The notes beneath the pieces were generated by a model. The model searched no databases and had not been told where the DNA came from. It was given only the letters and a program-made list of their open reading frames with translations. Positions 24,421 through 36,751 of a DNA stretch of 64,000 nucleotides are shown piece by piece. The position numbers and the translations under genes were made by a program. How positions within the stretch are numbered: the stretch's first letter is position 1; each line of letters begins with the position of its first letter. The DNA is from Loripinus fragilis (Eukaryota > Mollusca > Bivalvia > Lucinida > Lucinidae), in assembly GCA_964019695.1 (NCBI GenBank), contig OZ026515.1:132516849-132580848 (forward strand), in the 5' to 3' direction.

Positions 24421-26978
24421 TTAAGTCGGAACCATCATAGAGTCTGAAGTCCGACCCACCGGCGTGCAATTAAAGAGGAAAGCAAAGTTCCCAACCGTGA
24501 TTGGGTTGACTACCAAGCATGCAGTCTGTTGCAATACATTAATGTTATAGCCAATCTTTTTATAATGGGAAATTATTTTAATGAACTGCGCTGAAAAATT
24601 ATTAGAGCCAACAATCTTCTTCAACTTATACACCAAGTCACCATAGAAATCAGGTTCCGAAAGTCCTTGGCGCAAGAGAGATTTAAGTCCAACTTGGAAT
24701 TTAGAAATCAAATCATAGTATCGTCTATAAAATTTTGAAAATGTTTTGCGAAGTTTATGATAACGATAGCCCTGTTTAAGAAGTTTCTGAGTTAACAATT
24801 TATTGCGAGTGTTGAAGTCAGTAACATAGCTAGATGCTCTAGCAAAACGAATGAGTTGAGAGATATAGGCTCCATAGGATGTAGAACGAGGAACATCACC
24901 ATCTAAAAATGGGAAATTGACAATTTCAAAATCAAAGTCGTCACGTTTATCATAAATTTTGGTAGAAACAATATCATTAGAAATTGACAAATGCAAGTCT
25001 AAAAATGCGGCTTCGGTATCAGAGGCATTGGCTTTATTAAGTTGGAGCTCTGAAGGGTATATTTGACTAACCATATTTTCAAAATAAACATTATTAATAT
25101 TTAAAATATCGTCCAAATATCTGGAAGTAGCGTTAAACGCATCAATAACATCAGCCTGCTTATCATCAGAAAGAGACATCATAAAGTCCCTTTCATAACA
25201 AAACAGGAATAAATCTGCAACCAGGGGAGCACAATTAGTGCCCATAGGAATCCCAACTACTTGTCTATAGAGCTTGGTGCCAAATCGAATAAAAATGTTG
25301 TCCAACAAAAAGGTCAGCGCATCACATACATTTTGACACGACCATGCATGATATTTTTTAGGTTTTTCTGAAGTAAAAAATGCATTTCTGTCACTACATG
25401 CAAGGTAAGGAGAGCCTTCTCTCTGGAAGGTTCTTTCAATAAGATCAATAAGTTTATCTTTAATTAAATTATGAGGTAAAGTAGTGTAAAGAGTAGAAAA
25501 AACATAAGTAGACAAACTGGTCGCATTGAAATCTCTAGCTTTAAGTTTATCAAAATTTCACCTGAATTTTTAATGGACCAAAATAGGTTTTTACCGGATC
25601 TCTCATATACTTTTTCACAATATTTGATAACATGTTTTTTAATAGCTGTAAGACACGAGGTTAACAATTTAGAAAGTTCTGTTGTCGTACAAGAACTAGA
25701 ATTTGCAATAAATCTTGCTTTATAGGGTTTTTTATGGAGTTTAGGTAACCAGTACAACGTAGGAACTTTGTCTTGATTTTCTTTAGCTTTGACACCAAAA
25801 TGTAGGGCTGTATGACAACCATGCCCATCAACAATCACCCTTTCACTTAAAGAAGGCTGCAGTTTATAGGCATTAGTGTCAACAAGCTCACGCTTAAGAG
25901 TATTAATATTATACAATCGTCAAACAACTACAACATTGTTAGCAGCTTTATCTGCTGGAACCAAAACATAGTTCATATGAAAATCCTGGATACCTCGTTT
26001 AAGATGACGAAAAGAAGATTTAGGTTTAGGGGGCAAAAGATGTGTATTACGAGAGTAAAATGAAATACGAGTATCAATAATTTTAAAAATGTTAATCTTC
26101 CATTCCTTCAAAGCATCAGGTTCAACATTTTCCCGTTTGCACCAATGATTACTGAAGTCATTTAAAGAAGCAGCGATCTCTCTACGACATTTAGAGAAAT
26201 CAATATTAGAGGGAAATCTATATTTAGGACCTTTAGAAATGATATTGCGAACTCTAGCGTCAGGAATGACATTTAGATTACCTGTAATAACATGCCCTGC
26301 AGAGGGATATAAATAATTTGAATTTTTACAATCTCAGGAGGCAGGAGTATTGGAATCTATATCTAAATCATTTACAATTTTATTAAAGTTAAATATCGTA
26401 GACCTTATTGGTATGTTATATTTATAACAAATGATAGGAGTTTCAGAATTATTAAAGTAATTTGGAATAGATGAAATCACTGAATTATCCTTGAAGATAC
26501 TATGTAAATCAATAAACTCAATACCTTTGTTAATGAATGGAATTTTGATAAAATGTCGTTTATGGTTGACTTCAGAATCGATATAAGGACTAAGGAAATG
26601 TTGAACATAACACCTTGTAAGGAGTGCTGCTTTATATAATTTGTTTGCTCTATCATAAAGTTTATTAGCCTCTAACTCTAAATTGCGTAAAACTGAGATA
26701 GGCAAGGAACTTAAAAATGAAAATAAGCCATGTCGGCCATGATTAGTTAAAGCCAAAGAAAGATCCTTTAGAGAAGTATTTAAGCGTTTTTCAGTACAAA
26801 TTTTGCGCTTAATGTTGCCATTTTTACGTTTACCATGAGATCTACTTTTACGTTTTTTACATTCCAAAACAGAAAAAACATCAAAATCTGGCATTTTAGA
26901 AATGTTGCCTTCATGGTATATATTATCATTAAACCGAATTATTAACTTTATTTTGTACTGGTTCTCCGCATTTGCCAA
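24421..26978 (-). pseudogene. Penelope-like reverse transcriptase, nearly full length, inactivated
   Basis: One minus-strand frame runs from an ATG at 26978 to about 25552 and continues after a 1-bp deletion to a stop near 24421, about 850 codons in all. In order: a basic region (KRKSRSHGKRKNGNIKRK), a D-C-x(n)-GHVITGN cluster (26333-26280), LVPADKAANNVVVV, YWLPKLHKKPYKARFIANSS (fingers), motif A region STLYTTLPH, motif B GIPMGTNCAPLVADLF, motif C YLDDI, and a thumb. The PADK and WLPKLHK signatures and the absence of an LTR or APE nuclease point to a Penelope-like element. No GIY-YIG nuclease is seen, so it may be an endonuclease-lacking type. Lesions: UGA at 26336-26334 and 25919-25917, loss of one A between 25552 and 25551 (the copy at 53080 keeps it), and Val where the plus-strand copy has the motif A Asp (TYVF versus TYDF). 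It lies in intron 2, same strand as the gene. Confidence 0.75.
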
Positions 26979-27642
26979 ACTCTTAAAAATTAAGAAACCA
27001 GTATTTTGTTTCGATGGCAGTGATTGGCTGCCGATTAAATGTTTAACACGTGACGGGAACCAGACCTACCCGGACTAAAGTTCAGTTGAATGATCGAACT
27101 ACCTCAATGTCAATACTTACAACAGTGAATCTGTTGAACTGTGAATCTGTTGAACTGTAGAGCAGTCTACTACATTAGTCTGGTACCTCGCATTATAGAA
27201 CAGGTCGAGTTCTTGAGGCAGGATACCAGACTACATGAAGAGCAGACATTCGTTTCTCTTCCTTGTACAGATGGCTCGGGTGTAGGGGGGTTTAGTAATT
27301 TTTTTCATTTTATAACCGATATATAATTTTTTATCTTGTTTGAAATGACTTGGTGAACAACGAAACAAACAGGAGAATGTAAACCTCTTTTGCAAGCGTT
27401 TTAGAAATTAGAAAAATCCGTCTAAGCTAAACGCATCATTGATGCTAGACAAATCGGTTTCTATGCTATGTAGTTCTTGACTCAGAATTTCGGAGTTCTT
27501 AAGCTTAATATAAATCTTGGATATTCGTAGACTCAGTGAGATGCTCATAAACGATTTCGTGTTAATTGTTTTTCACGCTTAGTTGTTTGCAAGCATAATT
27601 TAGTGGACACTTACTAATTTAATGCGTTGCAAGAATAGTGGG
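26979..27642. other. Region 5' of the Penelope-like ORF
   Basis: It probably includes the element's 5' UTR. A short tandem GTGAATCTGTTGAACT occurs twice at 27124-27160. No gene seen. Confidence 0.4.
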
Positions 27643-28227
27643 AAAGGGGTACGTGCATTAAGGGGCTATTTTGGCCCCCTCTAGAGCCAAAAACTGAAAG
27701 TTGCTTTTCACCAATTTCATCTTATTGGTTTATTATAAGAATAGCCCAAGTGTAAAATTTTGTCATTTATTTTGATGTTACCAGTTACTATGGTAACCAA
27801 AATTGCCGACAAAATAGGCTTAAAATAGAAGAATTGCCATTTTAGGCCAAATTTGAGGCTTTTGGAGACCGATTTTTTTAAGAATTAGATATCAGCACAA
27901 GCAATTACTAAAAAAAACTTTTACTATATTGTGTGCCGTGATAATTCTCATCATCTGTTAAAATATTGTTTTGGTATTTGCTTGTGCTCTATATTAATTC
28001 CTCTGTAACATGTCTCAAATTTGCTCCAAAATGGTCTTTTTCCTATTTTCAGCCTATTTTGGCGGCCATTTTTGTTACCATAGCAACGGCAAAAGTCGAA
28101 TCAATGCCAGACTTTTACACATTGGCTATTGTTCTAATAAACTAATAAGAAGAAACGTGTGAAGAGCAAATCTTATTTTTTGATCTCATAGGGGACCAAA
28201 ATAGCATCTTAATGCACGTACCCCTTT
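27643..28227. mobile_element. TIR element, AAAGGGGTACGTGCATTAAG ends
   Basis: The 20-bp ends are exact inverses (27643-27662, 28208-28227), extended by GCTATTTTGG on both sides. Inverted GTTACCA-type subterminal blocks are present. No coding frame was found. Confidence 0.72.
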
Positions 28228-28377
28228 ATGTCTTAGCTAAACCTGTATAATCATGTATTATAGAACCATACGTATTTCTAAGCATGTACAATAATTGGAT
28301 GTAGGCGCTTTATACTATGAGAAATTTAGTTATATCCTAGATTCTGTACAAAGGACTTCAGTTTTCCTAAGTGGTTA

Positions 28378-28404
28378 TTTTTTTTTTTTTTTTTTTTTTT
28401 TTTT
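28378..28404. repeat. T27 homopolymer
   Basis: An uninterrupted run of 27 T. Confidence 0.95.
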
Positions 28405-28486
28405 GCAGAACAGTTAGAGTAAACATGATTAAAAGAGAGAGTTAACACTCCTGTGACTGGAGCAAAGAGGTGCGGTTTTATATTAA

Positions 28487-28725
28487 CCCTTAAAGCGCCA
28501 AGAAAAAATGCATCTGAAAATGTCGTCTGCTGAAATCGTCTGCTGCAAATAATTGCCTAACATAACTGACGAATTAAGTATAGAAGCAAACAGCGTGGAC
28601 CCAGAACAGACTGCTCCTATAGGAGCAGTTTGATCTGGGTTCACACTGTTTGCCATGGAGGCTTCTTAAACATTTCAGCAGACGAGAAAAGCAGACGACT
28701 TTTGTAGCGATTGGCGCTTTAAGGG
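28487..28725. mobile_element. piggyBac-like MITE with TTAA target sites
   Basis: CCCTTAAAGCGCCA and TGGCGCTTTAAGGG are the inverted ends, with TTAA at 28483-28486 and 28726-28729. Subterminal CGTCTGCTG/CAGCAGACG blocks are inverted. The centre (28590-28667) is a near-perfect hairpin, CAGACTGCTCCTATAGGAGC. Confidence 0.75.
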
Positions 28726-28904
28726 TTAAAAAACCCTTTTAGAATATACAGAAGAGTCGGGTAACTTTTGGGATTTTTTTTCTGTAGGTTTAAAATTCTA
28801 GCTTGTGAACATGCCTCTGTGTGAACGGCCTGCTGACCAGAGCATGGAAAAATCCTACCTCCTGCTCCCAGGGCTAGGGCTGGGTAGCTCACTTGTAGCA
28901 TTAA

Positions 28905-29722
28905 GCCCCTGTCACACCAAGCCGCGTTTCCACTGCGTTGGTATGGAGTTGTTTTTTTTTTAATTTCCAGAGCGCATCGAGATTGCCAGAGAATCTTGAT
29001 ATTTTTCGCGGAAAGGGGCCTATCGCAACATCCTTACAGCAACCATGGCGTTGCTACAGAGCTCACATGACATTCTATCACATTCCAACGGAGTTCTCGT
29101 TGGCGATTCTCTGCGCTCTTGCGACACTTTAACTGTGCTTTCACGGCGCTCGCAACGTATGCACTGTGCTTTCACGACGTCCACACTGCGCTGAGGGCGT
29201 GTTGAAGATGAAGTGTATGGATTTTCCCACCTTTCCGAAGCTTTGGCCAGGGTTCTGTTGAATTTTGGAAAGTAGCATTTGTGCCATAAACATTCGAGTA
29301 TAGTTATGTTGTCTAAATGAACAATATCTCCATACCAAATAACAACTTATCAGTGTAGAGCTTTACGTGTTGCATTACTTGTACTCTGAATATTGACATC
29401 AAGGTGTGGATGTAACCATCTGTTACTTTTCTATTTTTGGCCTGATTTTTATGGTATTTTCACCAAAATGAAGATTGGAAATATAATTCATCATTTTGGA
29501 AAGTTTTTGCTAAATTTTCAATTGGCATAGAGCGCCAAATTCGCATAGAAACTCGCTGCAGTGACGTCTCCGTTCAAATGCCATGGGCGTTCTTTAGCGT
29601 CCACTGGCGATGCCCCTGCATTGCTGCGGAGATGCTTGCGACTGTACTCTGCGCATTTCGGCAATCTGCATTTTTGGGCGCTGTGTGATCGCCGTGAGAA
29701 GGCTGCTCTGGAGTGACAGGGG
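28905..29722. mobile_element. TIR element with TTAA target sites, 818 bp
   Basis: The ends GCCCCTGTCAC and GTGACAGGGG are inverted with one extra base on the left. TTAA lies at 28901-28904 and 29723-29726. The interior is more GC-rich than its surroundings and carries no recognised protein. Confidence 0.62.
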
Positions 29723-29839
29723 TTAAAGGTAATCCGTGTAAGGTTGAGAAATGTAAAAACAACCTTTTTTACAGGCTTTCTATTCTAATTTTTTCGGGCT
29801 GTTAAGATTGACAGACTGGGTGGCAAGAAGAACAAGAAG

Positions 29840-30840
29840 AATCAAGAGGCAAAGATCAGGAATCAATACAAGGTCAGCCCTTTCTCAGCAGGTGATCACA
29901 AGGCTGCAATGAAGAAAAAAACAAGACAAACACAAAACATCAATTGACAAAAATGATCCACAAAAGCCTTTGAAAGGTCAATAAAAATTACTTTTTCTGG
30001 AAAGCTTAAACTATTTTCACAGCGCTAACCTTGCCATTAGTTCAGATGTGAATCAAGACACATAGATGTTCGGCCTGCACGAATGACCCCTAACTTATCC
30101 ATGAATTATCTCCTAGGATGTATAAATCAAGATATAAGAGGAGAACTAGTAAAGAAAATGACTCAACATACTAAATACCGGAGCAAAATAAATCCAACAC
30201 GTAAACCCTGGTTACCTGACAACAGACAAAGCATCAGATCCCAACCATCTCATCTATTTAAGTTGGATCCGTCATAGAGTCAGAAGTCCTACCCAATGGA
30301 TAGCAATTAAAGAGGAAAGCAAAGTTTCCAACCAAGATTAGGTTAACCGCCAAGCTTGCAGTCTTATGCGATAAATTAATGTTATAGTCAACCTTTTTTA
30401 TAATGTGAAATTATTTTAATTAACTGCGCTGAAAAATTATTAGAGCCAACAATCTTCTTCAACTAGACACTAAGTCACCATCGCCATCTAAGATGAGAAA
30501 TTGACAATTTCAAAAATCAAAATCATCACGTTTTTCATAAATTTTGGTCGAAACAAAATCAATAGAAATGGACAAATGCAAGTCTAAAAACGTGGCTTCG
30601 GTACCAGAGATGTTAGCTTTATTAAGTCAGAGCTCTGAGGGGTATATTTGACTTACTATATTGTCAAAATAAAAATAATTGATGTTTAAAATGTCATCCA
30701 AATATCTGGATGTAGTGTTGTTAACAGCGTCAACAATATCAGCCTGCTTATCGTCAGAAAGAGACATCATAAAGTCCCTCTCAAAACAAAACAAGAATAA
30801 ATCGGCAACCAGGGGAGCACAATTAGTGCAAATCATCTAA
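29840..30840 (-). mobile_element. Penelope-like element, truncated copy with internal deletion
   Basis: The family 3' tail (29840-30250) is followed by reverse-transcriptase coding remnants. CTNCAPLVADLFLFCFERDF and YLDDILNI (30833-30690) show motifs B and C. The copy is 5'-truncated just at motif B (30836) and lacks the segment between the KKIV region and the GDV region (junction near 30475), which is present in the 24421-25515 copy. Further indels break the frame. Confidence 0.75.
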
Positions 30841-31989
30841 ATAAAAAGCAATGTCGGTAAATCTTAAGTAGAAGCGGCATTCCAAAACATGTGTTTGTAT
30901 CTTTTTCTCTAGGGAGTAGTTTTTGAATTTGTGAATCTATTTTGCAATACAAGATCTAGCCTTTAGAGCGTTTAAAAAAGACAATCAACTGACAGTAATA
31001 TGCATGTTTGCTAATTAGAATGAAACTTTAGATATTTAAATTGTAAACAATGGTCAGGTATCCAATATGAGTGTTTCAACATAGCTGTTCTGAAATAGGT
31101 TCCATACGAAAACCAGTTCTTATACATTTTAACATTATCGTGACACAGGTATGCACAACGGTGACTAGGATTTGCCACAAAAAAGTATCTTTACAAAACC
31201 TTATAACCGTTTTGTATACCTGTGCCTCGATTATTTTAAAATGTATAAGTAGGCGAATTTTTTATTAAATTATACCATGCGGTTCAAAGGCTATGAGCAT
31301 TTTCACAAAAAGACCTTGACCAACCAAAATGCTGCTCGTCAAACTATCGCCACCATTTTGCATGCCAGGGTGGCTGGACATTACTAAAATGAATACGTAT
31401 GCAAATGTTGATCCAAATATACCATAAGTTTCAAGAGTTATGAGGAAATAATCACTTACTGACCACAACAGGCTGGTCAATTGCTCAGCAAACACAAAAA
31501 AAGTTGGTTTCGCATGCCATTGGCTAGGGAATTTTTGTATACATATGTATATACAATGTAATCAAAATATACCATGTGGTTCAAGAGTAATAAACATTTT
31601 CACTGGCTGGTAATGGATAGACGGACGGATGGACAGACTCACATAGTGATTATAGTGCAGACCAAATGGTCTTGCAATATTCATTTTAGGCGATCAAAGA
31701 GAGGGTGGCTTTTCGGCAGATATTAGCTCATTAGCCTGCTATGGGCTACTTTTGTCGTCCGCAGATTTTTAACATTTGCAAATAAATTGGAACTACTCAA
31801 AATATCTGGCATGATCCGGATCTAAACTAGTTGATACTCTGATATTACTAGAAAAAGAACAGCAGACGACAACATAAGCATGTAAAGTCTCCAGCATGCT
31901 AAGATTTAAATTTTGTCTATTACTGGGTCTGAGGATTTAAACCATGCTCACCACTAATAAGCCCATTAACTCTTTGTAAACCAGTGACT
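30841..31989. other. No gene recognised (intron 2)
   Basis: Unique-looking AT-rich sequence between Penelope-like fragments. No coding or repeat signal recognised. Confidence 0.4.
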
Positions 31990-32205
31990 CCTAATCTTTT
32001 ACTTTATGTTAATTCTGTCTTGTTTCTGTTATGCTTTCGTGCGCTTCTGATTATTGATGCCTTGTAGTCACCTGCTGTGAAAGGGCTGACCCCTTGGCCT
32101 TCGTTTGTGATGTCTAATTGTGAAGTTGTCACTTTCCCATTTGTATCCTGGGTCAGGTGTGGTGCTTGATTGTATCGATTCCTGATCTTTGCCCTTTTTT
32201 TAACT
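31990..32205 (+). mobile_element. Penelope-like 3' tail fragment
   Basis: Only the last ~210 bp of the family is present: GTGAAAGGGCTGACCCCTTG, TATCCTGGGTCAGGTGTGG and GATTCCTGATCTTTGCC. Confidence 0.7.
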
Positions 32206-32695
32206 TTGACAATCAGTTAAGATCCAGTTAAGGTGTACACTCTTTTCTAAGTAGATGATCTTCAAAGAAAGAAATGCAACTTTCAGTTGGAAATCATAAC
32301 CTCCCAAGAAAAGTTTATCTCTGATATTATAGGCCTTCAAATTTAAGCGTACACAGTAGTTCAATGATTTACAAGTTGCTGATATTACGACAGTTGCTTG
32401 GAGTTAACTATGTTTGAAAACGCATCTACTTTGTCAAATAACTAAAAGGCATTTATGCATGCACTATATATTTAATAGACATCACTTATTAAAAGTGGTG
32501 CTTAAAGATGGCAAGCCTTTTAGAAAAGTTAAAAGTTGTCACTGTTTTACAAGAAAATGGACATGGTCAGAGAAGAGATGTCATACTAAACTACCTCAGC
32601 TATGGATTCAGTATCAAGCTTTTAAGAAAACTATACTGTAAAAATGCTTTCTTGTTGTGTTAAAGCCGGTGGATATATGTTCAATTATATATGTG

Positions 32696-32912
32696 AGACG
32701 CGTCATGTGAATTCTTATGTGACAATTTAACAAGTGCAGAACCTGTGTAGCATCCTTTTAAGCTTAGAAACTTCAAATGATATTCAGCCAGAAGCTTAAC
32801 ACTCAGAGAATAATCAAGCGACTCGCAAAGGCTCTGATCAGACAGCATCTGATCTGAGACTTTGCTAGATGCACATAACACATTGTTTGAAAACTCATGT
32901 TGCGGCTCATTT
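32696..32912. mobile_element. Hairpin MITE H1 copy
   Basis: Shows AAGCTTAGAAACTTCAAATG, CGCAAAGGCTCTGATCAGAC and CATGTTGCGGCTCA in family order. Confidence 0.68.
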
Positions 32913-33106
32913 ATGTTTGCATCGCAAGTGGATAGTGGCATAAACTGTTAGCAGTTGCAAATACACAGCCGAGTACAATCTTTACACCCTTCAATTCGTC
33001 AAGAATGTTGATGTTAACGCAGACAAACAATTTTGTCACTGTCTAAACAATAAAATAAAAGAACCATACCAAACGTTGAGCTCACCAGCTGTGTGACGCC
33101 GCCTAC

Positions 33107-33279
33107 CTTGAAAATTGCAAAGTAGAATTTTGCAAAATCGTTGAGTGTGTATGATAATCTAGTCAGGGTAGGGAACTCGGTGTTGTTGCTCAGAACTTCA
33201 TCAGTACCACCATACGTCATCACAGGAATATTCCAGTGGTTAGCCAATCTTGATACTGCCGCCGCCGAATTCGAACAGG
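33107..33279 (-). CDS. ANF-receptor-type gene, exon 2
   Basis: This 173-bp exon is bounded by a T-rich tract ending TTTATAG (acceptor at 33281-33280) and by TTCAAG|GTAGGC (donor at 33106-33105). It opens with two bases that complete the split codon from exon 1 and ends in phase 0. Its peptide CSNSAAAVSRLANHWNIP is the classic second segment of ANF-receptor ligand domains (Cys after the IGP turn, helix, then W-x-I-P), followed by MTYGGTDEVLSNN and a FPTLTRLSYTLNDFAKFYFAIFK stretch given here as its hallmark pieces: PTLTR, YTLNDFAKF, FAIFK. Exon 1 ends EIHAVIGF, so the junction reads IGF-A-CSNS, where relatives often have IGP-x-C. No stop or frameshift is present, which fits a functional gene. 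Intron 1 upstream is 10,363 bp and consists mostly of repeats. Confidence 0.88.
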
Positions 33280-33496
33280 CTATAAACAAAATAAAACATA
33301 TCAATAATATTATATATACAGTCGAATCTCTTCAGTTCAAAGCTATATGTACTGAATGTTTTATTTCGAAAAAAAATAAAAGTTCGGATTATAGGCAGAC
33401 ATAAAAAAAAAGTTGTATGGCTGGAGAGAATCCTGCCTCTTGATTAGTCCAGTTTGTCTTCATAAATCTCTATGTCACCAAATGTAGCTGAAAACT

Positions 33497-33739
33497 GGCC
33501 CCGAGGTTATAAAACTGTTTTCATGCTCAACTCAGCTGAGCACGAAATTTATCCTGCTCATACATGTTAAAATGCCAACAATTGTTGGCATTTTAACATT
33601 TATTAGCATGATAAATACAAGACCTGAGAGACTTAAAACAAGAAACTTCTTTATTTGTCAGTATTTTAGTTTTTATGAGCAATTGAAATTTCGTGCTCAG
33701 TTGAGTTGAGCATGAAAAAAGTTTTATAACCTCGGGGCC
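33497..33739. mobile_element. MITE with ~55-bp TIRs and a perfect palindrome
   Basis: GGCCCCGAGGTTATAAAACT and its inverse AGTTTTATAACCTCGGGGCC-type end (33720-33739) frame the element. The TIR continues through TCATGCTCAACTCAG. A 34-nt perfect palindrome centred on CAACAATTGTTG lies at about 33564-33597. Confidence 0.8.
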
Positions 33740-34508
33740 TGGTCAAAACTAGCCTACAGGTTGATATACATGTAGGATGAAACCAGCTCAAACTAGTTTC
33801 CAGAGGTTGATATTTTGACACTTTTAATGTATCACCATCTAGAGATCTTAAATAGCATAATGAACATGAAATTTGTATGGTCTGCATGTAATAGACATGA
33901 TTTGAGAGCACAGTATGTCTGCGGTTAGTGATTGTGATATTCTTTATCATACTCACTTACTTTTATAGAAATTAAGTAAGAGTGTCCAAAAGTGGAAATA
34001 GATAAACTCCGGTCATTCAGGTGGCCTTCCTGGTAAGCATTCATTGGTTAAAATGGGCAGATAATTGAAACAAGTAATCCATATATGAAGTCTTTGCAGA
34101 AATTGGTTGATACATGAATAAGTTAGAGTGAACACAAGTGAAAATAGCTAGGCGTTGGCAATTTTGGCGGCTATCTTAATTTTCATTTATTTGACACAAT
34201 ATGTATTTAATCTTAATTGAGAGTTCAATAAAGGTTTCATACATAAAATTTAGAAGCAATCTGACAATCAATGATGAGGTTGGAGGTTCCATTAGTGCCA
34301 ACAGACAGGCGGCAGTCATTATTGTGGCCATCTTGTGGGCGTTCATCGGACAAAATATATGTTCAAACTTGGTCGTGAGTTTGTTTAAGTAAGTCATACG
34401 AAATTTGGAAAAAGGCGTGTATCTCACGACTGTGTCGTAATAACGACGCTTGAATACCCTAATGCAGCACTGTGCACGTCTGATCTCCATAATCTTAAAT
34501 TGAACATG

Positions 34509-34972
34509 GAATCAGACCACAATTATTTCCCTTGATTGGTTGAATAGGAAACGGATATAATTCCACACAAGATAGTTCCCTTTTCAATGGGCTGTAAATC
34601 TGCCAGTTGATGTAAGCATCCTTGTTCTTTGACTTGTCTGGGCTAAAGTATAATTGAGCTTCCAGAAATTGTTGCTTCTGTCCCTTTAGTTGTTCATTCA
34701 GGGTAGATTGAGGCCTCTGCACACCCTGGGTAAAATATTGCGGAAATGACCCTAGAGAGCTGCTAAGTCAAAGCGTGTTTGTTTACATTCTGATTGTAAA
34801 CAAACGAGCCGGACTTCCCCTATCCAAACAGTCATTGGAGTGATTGCCAGGCCATGCAGAATTGGGGACAAGCTATAGCAGAAAGCCAGGTCCGTCATGT
34901 AAAAATGTAGGTGCTGTAAGGAATGATTAAATACATAGTATAAATAATTGCGGTCTGGTGCCTGTTCTGTGG
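34509..34972. repeat. Left direct repeat of the composite element
   Basis: It is roughly 90% or more identical by eye to 38627-39079, with small substitutions such as CAATGGGCTG versus CAATGAGCTG. On minus it contains an open stretch beginning MQRPQS that is shared by both copies, but the protein is not recognised and may be fortuitous. Confidence 0.85.
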
Positions 34973-35189
34973 TTAGTGTATGGTGGATTTTTTTCCAATT
35001 TTTGAGATGTTTGTGTCCAGGATGAGCTGACAGCTGGTCCAGAGATAAGAAATGGGATTAGTTTCAAGCCTTTCAAGATAAATTAAGCAAAAAATTTGGA
35101 ATATTTGGTTAAAATTGAGATTTCTAGGGCCTTGATAGTGTCGAGAATTAGTGCCTGTCAGAATGATGTCATTTTGCAGTTGCCAAATG

Positions 35190-35597
35190 TATTCCAACTC
35201 CATCTGAGTTTCTAAAAGTCATAAATGGAGGACTTTTCGAAAAATATAAGTGTCTTTTCGAAACAGAATGTGTCCCGGCTCCAAATCGAGAGTGTCTATT
35301 GTGGCCTCGGAAACCACCAAAAAAAGGGTATGGGGCTGTCAAAATACAAATGTCCCTTATCTGGCCTGTGCCGATGCAAAACTGCACATCAGCTTACTTA
35401 CATGGTTTTTTAACCAGGTTATGGCGATTACTGGCAAAGATATCAGTCACCTTCGCCATAACAGGCTATGTGTTCATGTCAAGCATCTCAGTGCCGAGCC
35501 CCATGCAGTAAAAAATGCAAGACAAAAATGTGTAAACCGTCGATGTTGTAGTGGACATCGGGAGTTTCCTGATTGTGTTTTGTATTTGAAGTTTTGA
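35190..35597 (+). pseudogene. His-Me-finger (zf-His_Me_endon-like) homing-endonuclease remnant
   Basis: The last frame reads CADAKLHISLLTW, then GKDISHLRHNRLC, VKHLSAEPHAVKNARQKCVN and RRCCSGHREFPDC before a stop at 35597. This spacing of SHL-x-HN-x-LC, HL, E-x-x-x-N-x-x-R-x-x-C and C-x-GH-x-x-x-x-x-C is characteristic of the zinc-binding region of His-Me-finger homing endonucleases (Pfam zf-His_Me_endon, I-PpoI-like). An earlier frame (about 35205-35345) gives ECVPAPNRECLLW and KKGYGAVKIQ, resembling the C-x-W...GYG-x-V strand that precedes the zinc region. The two parts are joined by a frameshift near 35345, and the usual Cys of SHLCHN is Arg here. I infer an inactivated copy. Known relatives cut DNA to promote their own spread. 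Why one sits in a metazoan intron is unclear. Confidence 0.62.
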
Positions 35598-36167
35598 TTT
35601 TAGGTTAATACATGTAGTAGGTTCAAAACGGCTTAATTTGTGCTCACATGTTGGTAATCTTTTCTTCTAATTCACTTGGATAGGTTTTGGAAAACGTTGA
35701 TTTTATTGGTGTCAGGCCTGGAAATGTAAGTGTAAGGTCTTTTTTGGTGTTTGTGAGGTGGGGTGGTGGTGGGAAAAAGTTTTCTTCTCTTCATTTTCTT
35801 TAATTTGATGTGCAACATGACCGCTTTCTGAATAATTTTGCAACAAATCATACCCTTGGTGCTGACATTAGAGACATTTCAATGAGACTCGGAAGGGCCT
35901 CATATTTTGACGCTTCCAATGAGTATTGACAACAAATGTTACTTTATGTATCTCTTCCTCTGGGTGCCATTGGCTGGTCTGTTTCTGTGATTGTGGCATT
36001 TTCTGGGCAATTTTTTTTTTTGTCACAAGACTCAAATATGATGACTACCGTATCTACCCTAAATATTAGTTCAGCTCATCTCCCCCACCAAACTCATCGT
36101 AAAATTTGAACAGGCCCCTTTACCAATCTGACAAGGCTAAATGTAGCATTGGAATGACAACTAGTGT

Positions 36168-36228
36168 AAACCCTGATCAGACCAGTCCTCCATGAGCAGT
36201 TTGATCTGGGTTGACACTACATAAGCTG
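36168..36228. repeat. Short hairpin of the GACCCAGATCAG family
   Basis: GTGTAAACCCTGATCAGACC and CAGTTTGATCTGGGTTGACAC are inverted. Confidence 0.6.
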
Positions 36229-36751
36229 AACATATAGGACAAATATGGTAACACCAGTTTTGTTTCAAACTCCAGTTGAGGTGGGTTTTTTTAGTACAGT
36301 AATGATGTGTGGTGAAAGATTCCATGTGTTTAGGGGAGATTCCAGGAGTCAAACTTCGAAGACATGTTTATTTGTCGTCATGTTCAAATGTTTTGAATAC
36401 CGTATGTATTATAAATATTGGGACTTCTCAGTTCCTCTGCAAGCTTTTTCTTTGTTCTTTTAAAGATGTAGATTTTTTTTAATCTGATGAGGTCAAGTTT
36501 TGTAAGCCCAGACCAGAATATTCCTATCCAGGTTGCCTGATCCTTGTTAACACTACTTGCTCATGCCTATTAATATTTAGAGTTTATACGGTATCATCCG
36601 TGTGGCTGGCCTCAAACTTCAAGTGTTGTTTACAAGCAGCCTGGACTCTGATCAAACTTTTCCTCTCAGAACTGTCTGATCTGAATCTAAACTGATTGTG
36701 ATTATATCCGCACCATGTTGGCTTTTATTGATTTGCATCTTCTGCTTATTA

